Source of the DNA: Nocardiopsis ganjiahuensis DSM 45031
GTDB taxonomy: Bacteria > Actinomycetota > Actinomycetes > Streptosporangiales > Streptosporangiaceae
Length of the DNA stretch: 64,000 nt
Reading direction: 5' to 3'
Assembly (NCBI RefSeq): GCF_000341085.1
Contig: NZ_ANBA01000002.1
Location: 372,001 to 436,000 of the forward strand
Part shown: positions 34,542 to 42,787 of the stretch, in pieces
How the letters are laid out: each line of letters starts with the position of its first letter
Numbering within the stretch: the stretch's first letter is position 1
Position numbers and translations under genes: made by a program
The notes under the pieces: model-generated
The model's input: the letters and a program-made list of their open reading frames with translations, nothing else
Told to the model about the DNA's origin: nothing
Database searches by the model: none

Positions 34542-35839
34542 TGGTGGTCACCGGCCGGGCCGCGCTGCTGGCGCTCCTCGCGACGGGTGCGGTGGCGATC
34601 TCCGGCAGTCTCGGGGGAACCGTCACCTACGTCGCCGTGGGCCTGGTCGTGCTGCTGGTCGCGGTGGACGTGTCCTTGGCGGTCGGGCCGAGGAAGCTGC
34701 GCCTGTCCCGGGAGGGTGACACGTCGCTGCGCCTGGGCGAGACCGCCGAGGTGTTCGTGACGGTCGCCAACCCGACGGGTCGGCGGCTGCGCGGTTCGGT
34801 CCGCGACGCCTGGCCGCCGAGTGCGCACGCCTCCCCCAAGGCCCAGCCGCTGCGGGTCGGCGCCGGGGAGCGCCGCCGTGTCCGGACCGCGCTCACGCCG
34901 ACGCGCCGCGGCGACGCCCGCGCCGCAGGGGTGACCGTGCGCAGTATCGGCCCGCTGGGTCTGGCCGGCCGGCAGCGCACGCTCAGCGCCCCTTGGAGCG
35001 TCCGGACGCTGCCGCCGTTCCACAGCCGCAGGCACCTGCCGGGCAAGCTGTCCCGGCTGCGCGAGCTGGAGGGGCAGCACACGGCGATGGTGCGCGGCCA
35101 GGGCAGTGAGTTCGACTCGCTGCGCGACTACGTGCCCGGCGACGACGTGCGCTCCATCGACTGGCGCGCGACCGCCCGCAACGACGGGGTGGTGGTGCGG
35201 ACCTGGCGGCCCGAACGGGACCGGCGCATCCTCATCGTGCTGGACACCGGCCGCACCTCCGCCGGACGGGTGGGCGACACGCCTCGGCTGGACCACGCCA
35301 TGGACGCCGCGCTGCTGCTGGCAGCGCTGGCGGGCAAGGCGGGCGACCGGGTGGACTTCATGGCCTACGACCGCGCGGTGCGCGCCCAGGTGAAGGCCTC
35401 GGGCAAGGGCAGCCAGGTGAACCGGGTGGTGGAGGCCATGGCGCCGCTGGAGGCCGAACTGGTGGAGTCGGACCCCGCCGGCCTGGTCAGCGCCGTGCTC
35501 ACCCAGGGCCGGGCGCGCAAGCTCGTGGTACTGCTGACCGATCTCAACGCCACCTCCCTGGAGGAGGGGCTGCTGCCGCGGCTGCCGCTGCTGTCCTCGC
35601 ACCACCTGCTGATGGTGGCGGGGATCAAGGACCCGCAGGTCGAGGAGATGGCGGCCGAACGGGGCAGTCCCGAGGCCCTGTACCGGGCGGCCTCCGCCGA
35701 GCGGACACTCGGCGAACGCCACCGGATCAGCGCGGAGCTGCGAAAGATGGGGGCCGAGGTGGTCGACGCCGGACCGGAGCACATCGCTCCGGCACTGGCC
35801 GACGCCTACATCAACCTGAAGGCCCAGGGACGCTTGTGA
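34541..35839 (+). CDS. DUF58 domain protein (VWA-like, MoxR partner)
   Basis: A 432-residue protein. Two N-terminal membrane helices (about 5-48) precede a beta-rich domain and the DUF58 signature GSEFDSLRDYVPGDDVRSIDWRA. A von Willebrand A-like fold follows, with RILIVLDTGRTSAG and VVLLTDLN resembling a MIDAS. Coupled to moxR and presumably its client or adaptor. In related genomes SpoIIM and RDD genes follow directly; here they are 9 kb further on. Confidence 0.93.
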   Translation: MVVTGRAALLALLATGAVAISGSLGGTVTYVAVGLVVLLVAVDVSLAVGPRKLRLSREGDTSLRLGETAEVFVTVANPTGRRLRGSVRDAWPPSAHASPKAQPLRVGAGERRRVRTALTPTRRGDARAAGVTVRSIGPLGLAGRQRTLSAPWSVRTLPPFHSRRHLPGKLSRLRELEGQHTAMVRGQGSEFDSLRDYVPGDDVRSIDWRATARNDGVVVRTWRPERDRRILIVLDTGRTSAGRVGDTPRLDHAMDAALLLAALAGKAGDRVDFMAYDRAVRAQVKASGKGSQVNRVVEAMAPLEAELVESDPAGLVSAVLTQGRARKLVVLLTDLNATSLEEGLLPRLPLLSSHHLLMVAGIKDPQVEEMAAERGSPEALYRAASAERTLGERHRISAELRKMGAEVVDAGPEHIAPALADAYINLKAQGRL

Positions 35840-35873
35840 CCCGGGGACGCGTGTAGCCCCCGGAATCTCAGGA

Positions 35874-35904
35874 GGGGCGCCTTCCCCGAGCGGGAGGGCG
35901 CCCC
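35874..35904. terminator. Bidirectional terminator between the DUF58 and symporter genes
   Basis: The stem GGGGCGCC/GGCGCCCC has an inner CCC/GGG pairing and is followed by TTCCTG on the plus strand. It lies between convergent stops at 35839 and 35924. Confidence 0.65.
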
Positions 35905-35923
35905 TTCCTGTGTCCGGCTCCGG

Positions 35924-37417
35924 TCAGGCGTCGTCGTTCCCGCCGCCGCGCAGCTTGTCACCGACCTCGATGACGGAGCGCTCCTCGGTCAGGCGCCGTA
36001 GCGCCTCCTCCTTCGAGATCGGGGTGCGAGGGGTGACCAGGCTGACGACCACACCGGAGACCAGGGCCACGGCCAGCGACGGGATCACCGCGTTGCCCCA
36101 GAAGGCGGTGAACGCCTCCACGCCGTTGACGACCAGGGCCGCGGCCGAACCGCCCAGCATCGCCGCCATCCCGCCCTGCCAGGTGGCCCGGGGCCAGAAC
36201 TTGCCCAGGAGCGAGGCCACCAGCAGGCCGGTGAGCACCGTGGAGATCATCAGGGTGATGTACCCGATGAGGGTCGTGGCCAGGAGGGAGAACACCAGGG
36301 CGAGCCCCATCACCCCGGCCAGGCCCCACCGCGAGTACCGCACCGTGTTCTCGGGGTTCGGAAGCTTGCCGGTGACCACCTGGGAGACGTCGCGCAGCAG
36401 GATGGTGACGCTCACGATGGCGTCCGAATCACCCGAGGACATCGTGGCCGACAGGCCGGCGACCAGCAGGAACGCGCCCAGCCACAGCGGGAACAGGGTC
36501 GTGACCAGGTAGGGGAAGGCCATGTCCGGGTTCTCGAGGGCGGGCTCCAGGGTCCTGGCGGACATCCCGGCGATCGCCGGCAGGATCGAGAAGGCGGCGA
36601 AGAGGACGCCGGCGAGCACGAAGCTGCGCCGCACGGTCCGCACGTCGGCCGCGGCGTAGATCCGCTGCCGGTACGACGGGGTGGCCAGCACACCGACGGC
36701 GACGACCACGGCCAGCGACAGGGCGGGCAGCGGACCCAGCGCCTGAACGCCGAGCACGGAGAGCGCCTCCTCCGAGGACCCCTCACCCAACCCGTCGAAA
36801 CCGCCGACGCTCACCAGGGCCAGGACCGCGAGGACGGTGAAGCCGAGGAAGAGGATCGTGCCCTGGATGGCGTCGGTGATGACCACGGCCAGGTAGCCGC
36901 CGATCACGGTGTACAGGCCGAAGCCCAGGGCGATGACCACTTTGGCCAGGTTCTGGTCCATGCCGGTGAGGAACGAGAGGTACATGGCGCCGCCCATGAT
37001 GTGCGCGCCCAGCCATCCCACCGAGGCCAGGAACAGGAGCACGGCCACCACTGCCTTGATCGCGCGGCTGGCCCCGAAGTAGTAGCTCATCTCCTCGGGG
37101 AAGGTCATGAAACCCTTCTCGCGCACGTCGGCGAAGAGCCACAGGAGCAGCAGGACGCCCGCCGCGCCGCCGATCCCGTACAGGGCCCCGGCCCAACCGT
37201 TCTGGTAGGCGAACCCCACCGCGCCCAGGCTGGAGCCGGTGCCGACCAGGGTGGCCAGGGTGCTCCCCATGACCAGCGGGGTACCGAGCCTGCGTCCGGC
37301 GAGGAGGAAGTCCTCACCGTCCTTCGTGCGCCGGGCGACCCACCAGCTGACGGCGAGCATCAGCAGCACCGTGGCGAGCAGGGCCGACAGGTAGACCGCT
37401 GCGTTGGCTTGGTTCAT
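35924..37417 (-). CDS. Sodium:solute symporter (SSS family)
   Basis: A 497-residue permease with about 13 hydrophobic segments. Typical SSF features are the N-terminal VARRTKDGEDFLLAGRRLG, GSTLATLVGTGSSLGAVGFAYQNG, and the unwound region GGYLAVVITDAIQGTILFLGF with the TDAIQ signature. A polar C-terminus ends LRGGGNDDA. It is the last gene of a probable operon (deacetylase - PLP lyase - RidA - symporter), 182 bp after ridA and beyond a strong hairpin. By context it imports the N-acylated sugar acid or amino acid degraded by the operon. Confidence 0.92.
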   Translation of the reverse strand: MNQANAAVYLSALLATVLLMLAVSWWVARRTKDGEDFLLAGRRLGTPLVMGSTLATLVGTGSSLGAVGFAYQNGWAGALYGIGGAAGVLLLLWLFADVREKGFMTFPEEMSYYFGASRAIKAVVAVLLFLASVGWLGAHIMGGAMYLSFLTGMDQNLAKVVIALGFGLYTVIGGYLAVVITDAIQGTILFLGFTVLAVLALVSVGGFDGLGEGSSEEALSVLGVQALGPLPALSLAVVVAVGVLATPSYRQRIYAAADVRTVRRSFVLAGVLFAAFSILPAIAGMSARTLEPALENPDMAFPYLVTTLFPLWLGAFLLVAGLSATMSSGDSDAIVSVTILLRDVSQVVTGKLPNPENTVRYSRWGLAGVMGLALVFSLLATTLIGYITLMISTVLTGLLVASLLGKFWPRATWQGGMAAMLGGSAAALVVNGVEAFTAFWGNAVIPSLAVALVSGVVVSLVTPRTPISKEEALRRLTEERSVIEVGDKLRGGGNDDA

Positions 37418-37545
37418 GGCGAACCTCCTGGGATGACGGGGAGTGTGCGCACCCGGCCACGAGGGCTTCCGGGCGGGCGGGGATGAGGCAGAGGCGGTGC
37501 GGGCCGGGGCGGGGACAGGCGCTGGGGTGGAGGGGCGGAGCGGGT

Positions 37546-37575
37546 GCTGTGCGGCCCGGAGCCGGGCCGCACAGC
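37546..37575 (-). terminator. Strong hairpin between ridA and the symporter gene
   Basis: A perfect 14-bp stem pairs 37546-37559 with 37562-37575 (effective loop GAGC). It begins about 25 bp after the ridA stop. Without a U-tract it may partly terminate or stabilise the upstream mRNA, lowering symporter expression relative to enzymes. Confidence 0.55.
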
Positions 37576-37599
37576 CGGGGACGGCTGGTCCCGGAGGAC

Positions 37600-37983
37600 T
37601 CAGTCGGCCGGGCGGTACAGGACCGCGTCGATCTCGATGTCGAAACCGGGCAGGTCCGCCTGGATGGTGGTGCGCACCGGCGGCTCGTCGCCGAAGTACT
37701 CCGCGAAGATCCCGTTCATCGCCTGGAAGTCGTCCAGGTCGCGCAGGTAGACCCGGGCCTGGACGGCGTCGGCCAGGCTCGAACCCGCCGCCTTCGCCAC
37801 CGTGGCCAGGTTCTCGAAGGTGGCCCGGGCCTGTTCCGGGAACGGCCCGTCGACCAGCGAGCGGTCGGTGCGGTGCGGCGTCGCGCCGGCGAGGTAGACG
37901 AAGTCCCCGGCGACGACGGCGTGGGAGTAGGGGCCTCCGGGCGGTGCGGCGTCCGGGGTGTTCACGATCTTCTTCCTGGCCAT
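37600..37983 (-). CDS. ridA: RidA family enamine/imine deaminase
   Basis: A 127-residue member of the Rid (YjgF) family, which hydrolyses reactive enamines and imines released by PLP dehydratases. GGPYSHAVVAGDFVYLAGATP and the key arginine in PPVRTTIQADLPG are present, followed by the usual IEIDAVLYR end. GGAGG lies before the ATG at 37983. It sits 44 bp after the PLP ammonia-lyase gene, which strongly suggests it clears the aminoacrylate-type product of that enzyme. Confidence 0.93.
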   Translation of the reverse strand: MARKKIVNTPDAAPPGGPYSHAVVAGDFVYLAGATPHRTDRSLVDGPFPEQARATFENLATVAKAAGSSLADAVQARVYLRDLDDFQAMNGIFAEYFGDEPPVRTTIQADLPGFDIEIDAVLYRPAD

Positions 37984-38027
37984 GTGTCCTCCTTGGTAGC
38001 GGTGGTTCCGGCGGTGGCCGGTCCGGT

Positions 38028-39380
38028 TCAGAAAAAGGTGCGGACGGCGTCCACGACCCGGTCCCCTTCGTCGAGGACCGGGATCAGCGGCCACTTGTCG
38101 AACACCGTGCAGGGGTGCGAGAGGCCGAGTTCGACGACGTCTCCGACACGCAGCGCGTCCTCCGCGGAGCCGGTGAGGTCGAGGAACGCGTGGTGGTCGT
38201 TCAGCTCGACGACGCGTGCCCCGTCCCCCAGGGGGACCCGTTCCCCGTCACGCAGCAGCGCGCGCGGAACGGGCAGGTCGATGTCGAACGACACGTCTCG
38301 CTTGCCGACCCCCAGCAGGGCCCGGCCCGGCTCCGGCCGGGACAGGACCCGTGCGTAGCAGCGCAGTGCGGGACGCAGGGGGTCGTCGTCGGCGGAGGAG
38401 CGCAGCGGTGACGCGCGCTCCATGAACAGGTCGTCGTGGGTGAGGTAGCAGCCCGAACGGACGATCCGGCGGACCGGGAGCGACAGCCGGGGCGGCTCCG
38501 AGAGGGCGTCGGAGACCAGGTCGGGGTAGCTGCTGCCGCCCGCGGTGACGATCACCTCGGCCGCCCCGGCGAACAGGTCCTCGGCGTCGGCGCGCCGCGC
38601 GAACTCGTAGAGGCGGTCCAGCCAGGTGCGCACGCGGGAGGGCGAGTCGTCGTCGCGGCGCTGCGGGAACACTCCTTCGAAGGCCTCCACGCCGGCGAGG
38701 GTGAGCTGCGGGCAGGCCGCCACCGTCCGTGCCAGCTCCAGGGCCCCGTCCAGGTTCCGGACGCCCGTGCGGCGGCCTTCGACCCCCAGTTCCAGCAGGA
38801 CCGGCAGCGGCCGGGCGGCTCCGGCCAGGGCGCGTGCCATGATCCGGACCCCCTCGGCGGAGTCCACCAGGCACAGCGGTTCGAACCCGGGATCGTCCAG
38901 GGCCTCTGCCAGCCACGCGAGCTGGCCCGGTTCCACGACCTCGTTGGCGACCAGGACCCGGGGGACACCGAATCGGCGCATCACACGGGCCTGGGCGACG
39001 GTGGCGGCGGTCAGGCCCCAGGCGCCCCGTGCCAACTGCTCCGACCACAGCCGCGGCGCCATCGTGGTCTTGGCGTGCGGCGCCAGGTCGACGCCCCGTT
39101 CGGCGCACCAGCGGGCGAACCGGTCGAGGTTGTGGCGCAGCGCCGCCTCGTCCAGGGTGACGGCGGGCAGCCACAGGTCGCGCAGGCCCAACCCCGCGGC
39201 CCGGATCCCGTCGACCGTGGTGGGGCTGAACGGCACGGACCGGGCCTCGACCGGTACGGCGTCGGACGCGGCCAGCAGTGCGGCGGGCAGGCCCGTACCG
39301 CTGGGAGGGCCGATGGGCGCGGAAGGCCCGGTGTCCGCGGGCTCCGGGCCCCGTTCCGGGGGTGGGCCGGTCTCTGTCAT
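38028..39380 (-). CDS. Fold-III PLP enzyme of the D-serine dehydratase / D-threonine aldolase family
   Basis: A 450-residue enzyme. After a 45-residue polar extension, the alanine-racemase-like barrel carries DLAPHAKTTMAPRL with the PLP lysine (Lys104), then GVPRVLVANEVVEPGQ. The C-terminal beta domain has the metal-site signature LSHPCTVFDKW and ELNDHHAFLDL. Relatives deaminate D-serine, cleave D-threonine, or dehydrate D-glucosaminate to 2-keto-3-deoxygluconate. The deacetylase upstream, RidA downstream and a KDG-type kinase across the promoter favour a D-hydroxyamino or aminosugar acid. The exact substrate is inference. Confidence 0.85.
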   Translation of the reverse strand: MTETGPPPERGPEPADTGPSAPIGPPSGTGLPAALLAASDAVPVEARSVPFSPTTVDGIRAAGLGLRDLWLPAVTLDEAALRHNLDRFARWCAERGVDLAPHAKTTMAPRLWSEQLARGAWGLTAATVAQARVMRRFGVPRVLVANEVVEPGQLAWLAEALDDPGFEPLCLVDSAEGVRIMARALAGAARPLPVLLELGVEGRRTGVRNLDGALELARTVAACPQLTLAGVEAFEGVFPQRRDDDSPSRVRTWLDRLYEFARRADAEDLFAGAAEVIVTAGGSSYPDLVSDALSEPPRLSLPVRRIVRSGCYLTHDDLFMERASPLRSSADDDPLRPALRCYARVLSRPEPGRALLGVGKRDVSFDIDLPVPRALLRDGERVPLGDGARVVELNDHHAFLDLTGSAEDALRVGDVVELGLSHPCTVFDKWPLIPVLDEGDRVVDAVRTFF

Positions 39381-39406
39381 GGTGCGTTCCCGTCTGTGTC
39401 CGGCCC

Positions 39407-40684
39407 TCAGGGCCTGTCCTCGGCGGCTGGGCGGGGGAAGTGCTCGTCGAAGTCCTCGGGGCGGTCCAGGTACCGCACGGCGGAGCGGACCTGCTCGTGG
39501 CGCTGTTCCTCCGCACGGTGCTGGGCCGCGCTGAGGGGCACCCACACCGGCGGCGGTTCGGCGGCACGCGGTGTGAGCAGGCGTCCGCCGGCGTAGGTGG
39601 CCGTGTTGGTGAGGCGCAGCGGGGCCTGACGCGAACCGCCGTGCACGTCGACGACGGGGAACCGGCCCTCGCGGGCCTCGAACACCGCGATGTCGGCCGC
39701 CGCACCCGGGCGCAGCGTCCCGGCGGGCAGTCCGAACGCTCCGGCGGGCCGGTGCGTCACGGCCGCCACCGTGTCGGTCAGGCTCATCCCCGCGGCCATC
39801 GCCTTGCCCATGACGATCGGCAGGTCGAACGCGGGCCCGTAGACCGAGCGGATGTGCAGGTCGGTGGAGATGATCGGGACGATTCCGGCGGCCAGCTCCG
39901 CTTCGAGCACGTCGAAGTCGAAGGCGCCGGAGCCGTGCCCGAGGTCGAGGAGCACCCCGGAGTCGCGCAGGCGCGCCAGGGTGTCGGTGGGGCGGCCGTC
40001 GACGACGAGGTCGGCGGCGACCCCGGTGGCGCAGTGGGTGACGATGTCGCCCTCGGTGAGGAAGGGCGCGATGTCGGCGAGGTGGGGCGGTCCGTAGCCG
40101 ATGTGCACCATGAGCGGCTTGTCCAGGCGCTTCGCCAGTGCCGCGGCCCTGCGGAGCGGTTCCAGACCGTGCACACCGACGGTCTGGCTGTCCATGCGCG
40201 CCTTGACACCGCAGACCAGGTCGCCGTGGCGCGCGGCCACCGCGGCCGCCGCGTCGACGTCGAGGTTCTCCAGGACGTGGTGCTCACCGGTGCGTCCGAC
40301 CAGTCCGATCCCGGAGACGTTGATCAGCGACCGGACGCTGAACGGTGCGGGCTCGGCCACGAAGCGGCGCAGCCCGTCCAGCCCGTAGGCGCCCGCGGAT
40401 CCGGCGTCGATCCAGGTCGTGACCCCGGTGCGCCAGGCGATCGGCTCCGGGTCCACGCCCCAGTAGGTGGAGCTGTGCAGCACGTGGGTGTGTGCGTCCA
40501 CCAGGCCGGGGAGCACCAGCTTCCCGCGGACGTCGGCCTCCTGCGCGGCGCGGTCCCGGGGCAGGCCCGCGGCGACCTCGGCGATCCGGCCCGCGCGCAC
40601 GGCGACATCGGCCGTCTCGTCACGACCGGAGGCGGGGTCGACGACGCGGCCTCCGCGCAACAACAGGTCCCACACGCCAGCCAT
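39407..40684 (-). CDS. Amidohydrolase/deacetylase family metallohydrolase (COG3964 type)
   Basis: A 425-residue TIM-barrel amidohydrolase with a complete binuclear site: DAHTH (His65, His67), bridging Lys161 in VCGVKARMDSQTV, His194 in MVHIGYGPP, His217 in VTHCATG and Asp275 in ISTDLHIRS. Relatives are often misannotated dihydroorotases, remove acetyl groups from N-acetyl-D-amino acids or similar acids, and cluster with D-glucosaminate-6-P ammonia lyases. First gene of the minus-strand operon. AAGGGGG abuts ATG 40684, so GTG 40675 is an alternative start. The stop is 26 bp before the PLP lyase start. Confidence 0.87.
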   Translation of the reverse strand: MAGVWDLLLRGGRVVDPASGRDETADVAVRAGRIAEVAAGLPRDRAAQEADVRGKLVLPGLVDAHTHVLHSSTYWGVDPEPIAWRTGVTTWIDAGSAGAYGLDGLRRFVAEPAPFSVRSLINVSGIGLVGRTGEHHVLENLDVDAAAAVAARHGDLVCGVKARMDSQTVGVHGLEPLRRAAALAKRLDKPLMVHIGYGPPHLADIAPFLTEGDIVTHCATGVAADLVVDGRPTDTLARLRDSGVLLDLGHGSGAFDFDVLEAELAAGIVPIISTDLHIRSVYGPAFDLPIVMGKAMAAGMSLTDTVAAVTHRPAGAFGLPAGTLRPGAAADIAVFEAREGRFPVVDVHGGSRQAPLRLTNTATYAGGRLLTPRAAEPPPVWVPLSAAQHRAEEQRHEQVRSAVRYLDRPEDFDEHFPRPAAEDRP

Positions 40685-40703
40685 CCCCCTTGTGCTGCAC
40701 ATA

Positions 40704-40720
40704 GCGCAACAGTGTTGCGC
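40704..40720. promoter_or_regulatory. Inverted repeat GCGCAAC-AGT-GTTGCGC, probable IclR operator
   Basis: Perfect 7-bp arms around 3 bp lie in the 124-bp gap between the divergent deacetylase and kinase genes. An IclR-type regulator is encoded just beyond the kinase. It overlaps the candidate kinase -35 and lies within about 20 bp of the deacetylase start, so binding could repress both. Confidence 0.65.
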
Positions 40721-40744
40721 ACTGGACAACACCTTGAATAGCAT
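40715..40744 (+). promoter_or_regulatory. Candidate promoter of the kinase gene
   Basis: TTGCGC and TAGCAT are separated by 18 bp, giving a leader of about 58 nt to the GTG at 40809. The -35 falls in the right arm of the operator. The match is moderate. Confidence 0.35.
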
Positions 40745-40808
40745 TGGACAGTGACGCAGGTCAACACGGCCCGTGATGCGGGACACCAGAACGAACCGGA
40801 GGCCGCGA

Positions 40809-41813
40809 GTGAGCACGCAGCGACGGAACGAGGCACCAGGGCGCGCGTCCGCCGGACACGCCCCGGCACCGTCCCCCCTCGCGGGCTCTGAGACAGGCCC
40901 CCTCGCCCGGCTCGACGCCGTGTGCGTGGGCGAGACGATGGCGCTGCTCGTCCCCGAACCGCACGGCGACGGGAGCGGCCCCCGCTTCCGCACCGAGGTC
41001 GGCGGCGCGGAGTCCAACGTCGCGGTGCACCTCGCCCGCGCCGGACGCGCCGTGGGCTGGCGCAGCGTCCTGGGCGACGACGTGTTCGGACAGCACGTCC
41101 ACGAGCGCCTGACCGGCGCCGGCGTGCACTGCCTGGTCCGCGAGGACCGGGCGCGCACCACCGGCCTGTACCTGAAGGAGCCCGGACCTGAGGGGACCCG
41201 GGTGCGCTACTGGCGCAAGGGCTCGGCCGCCTCCACCCTGAACCGGGGCGACGCGGCCGAGGTGTGGCGGTGGCACCCCCGTCTGGTGCACACGAGCGGG
41301 ATCACCGCCGTCCTGTCCGACTCGGCCGAAGGGCTGGTCCGGGACCTGTTCGAGCAGGCTCCCCCGGCCACGCTGCGCAGTTTCGACGTGAACTACCGCC
41401 CCGCGCTGCACGGCGCGGACAACGCCGGGCTGCTGCTGGACCTGGCCCGCCGGGCCGACGTGGTGTTCTGCGGACTCGACGAGGCCCAGTCGCTGTGGCA
41501 GGTGGAGACCCTGCCGGAGCTGCGTGAAGTTCTGACCGGCGAGAACTCCGGCCCCGACCTCCTCGTCGTCAAGCAGGGCGCGCGGGGGGCCACCGCCGTC
41601 CGCGACGGCCGGACCTGGTTCCAGCCCGCGCCCAGGGTCGAGGTGGTCGAACCCGTGGGTGCCGGTGACGCCTTCGCCGCGGGGTTCCTCGACCGCCTGC
41701 TCGACGGTGCTCCGCTGCCCGAGTGCCTGGCCGAAGGCGCCAGACTGGCCGGGGTGGTACTCGGACTCCCCGGCGACATCCCGCCGCCACCGGAGAGTCC
41801 CACCGCCCGCTGA
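40809..41813 (+). CDS. kdgK: PfkB family sugar kinase, 2-keto-3-deoxygluconate kinase-like
   Basis: A 334-residue ribokinase-fold kinase. A polar leader of about 34 residues precedes DAVCVGETMALLVPE, VGGAESNVAVHLARAG (KDG-kinase-type GAESN), YWRKGSAASTLNRGD, LRSFDVNYRPALH and the catalytic VGAGDAFAAGFLDRLL. The substrate-loop motifs match KDG kinases more than fructokinases. GTG 40809 is chosen because GGAGG lies 6 bases upstream. Divergent from the deacetylase operon and followed by the iclR gene. Predicted product KDPG; no KDPG aldolase is in the window. Confidence 0.83.
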   Translation: MSTQRRNEAPGRASAGHAPAPSPLAGSETGPLARLDAVCVGETMALLVPEPHGDGSGPRFRTEVGGAESNVAVHLARAGRAVGWRSVLGDDVFGQHVHERLTGAGVHCLVREDRARTTGLYLKEPGPEGTRVRYWRKGSAASTLNRGDAAEVWRWHPRLVHTSGITAVLSDSAEGLVRDLFEQAPPATLRSFDVNYRPALHGADNAGLLLDLARRADVVFCGLDEAQSLWQVETLPELREVLTGENSGPDLLVVKQGARGATAVRDGRTWFQPAPRVEVVEPVGAGDAFAAGFLDRLLDGAPLPECLAEGARLAGVVLGLPGDIPPPPESPTAR

Positions 41814-41891
41814 GAGGCAGTCCCGGTCCGGAACGGCCTCAGACCGACCCCAGGGGCCGTGCCCCTGACGACTTACGGGGAGTACCCACCG

Positions 41892-42653
41892 GTGTCCAAC
41901 AGTGTCGAACGCGCCCTGCGGATCCTCGTGGAGCTGGCCGAGGGCCCCACCACCATCAGCGAGCTCGGACGCCGCCTCGACGTGCACCGCACCACCTCGC
42001 TGCGCCTGCTGCGCACCCTGGAGGAGGAGCGGTTCGTGCGCCGCGCGGACGACGGCAGCTACCAGCTGGGCCCCCGCCTGGCCGCCCTCGCCGCGGCCGC
42101 CCTGGACGGACTCGACATCCGGGACAGCGCCGCCCGGCACCTCGCCGCGCTGAGCGACACCTGCGGACAGACCGTCCACCTGGGCGCGCTCGAGGGCAGA
42201 CAGGTGATGTACCTGGACAAGGTCGAGTCGCGGCAGGCCGTGCGCATGTACTCCCACATCGGCGCGCTGGCACCGCTGCACGCCACCGGGATCGGCAAGG
42301 TGATCCTCGCCTACCTGTCCGCCGGAGAGCGCGACGAGCTGCTCGGGGAGTCCCCCTACCCCCGCTACACGGCCAACACGCTCACCGACCGGGACGCCCT
42401 CGACGAGGTCCTCGACCGCACCGCGCGCCAGGGCTGGACCCTGGACGACTTCGAGCACGAGGAGTTCATCCACTGTGTGGCCGCGCCCGTCTTCGACGCG
42501 GCCGGCCGGGTCGCCGCGGCGGTCTCCGTCTCGGCCCCGAGCATGGTCCTCGACCGCCCCGGGCTGCTCGCGTTCACCGACGACCTGACCGCCACCGCAC
42601 ACGCCATCAGCGAGGAGCTGGGGTGGAGCAGGCGCGGGCCGCTCCGCGACTGA
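41892..42653 (+). CDS. IclR family transcriptional regulator
   Basis: A 253-residue regulator. The N-terminal winged helix has SNSVERALRILVELAEGPTT and ISELGRRLDVHRTTSLRLLR. The IclR effector domain has LHATGIGKVILAYLS, ARQGWTLDDFEHEEFIHCVAAPVFD and AAVSVSAPSMVLDRPG. GTG 41892 has GGGGAG nine bases upstream. It lies 78 bp after the kinase gene, on the same strand, and very likely controls the divergent operon through the inverted repeat at 40704-40720. Confidence 0.92.
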   Translation: MSNSVERALRILVELAEGPTTISELGRRLDVHRTTSLRLLRTLEEERFVRRADDGSYQLGPRLAALAAAALDGLDIRDSAARHLAALSDTCGQTVHLGALEGRQVMYLDKVESRQAVRMYSHIGALAPLHATGIGKVILAYLSAGERDELLGESPYPRYTANTLTDRDALDEVLDRTARQGWTLDDFEHEEFIHCVAAPVFDAAGRVAAAVSVSAPSMVLDRPGLLAFTDDLTATAHAISEELGWSRRGPLRD

Positions 42654-42787
42654 GGACGGCGCCCTGCCCGAACAAGGCCGGGCCCTCGCGCAGCGGCTCC
42701 CGGCAGGAAGACCAGGGGTCACGAAAGCGGGTATCGGAACGAGGCGCCTCTCTCCGGAAGGGCGCCTCCTTCGTGCACTATGGGTGC

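Noticed and set aside
41723-42787. Possible 350-residue N-terminal extension of the STAND protein
   Set aside because: The extension runs through the IclR gene in another frame and is Arg/Pro-rich. ATG 42788 directly precedes a recognisable N-terminal motif.
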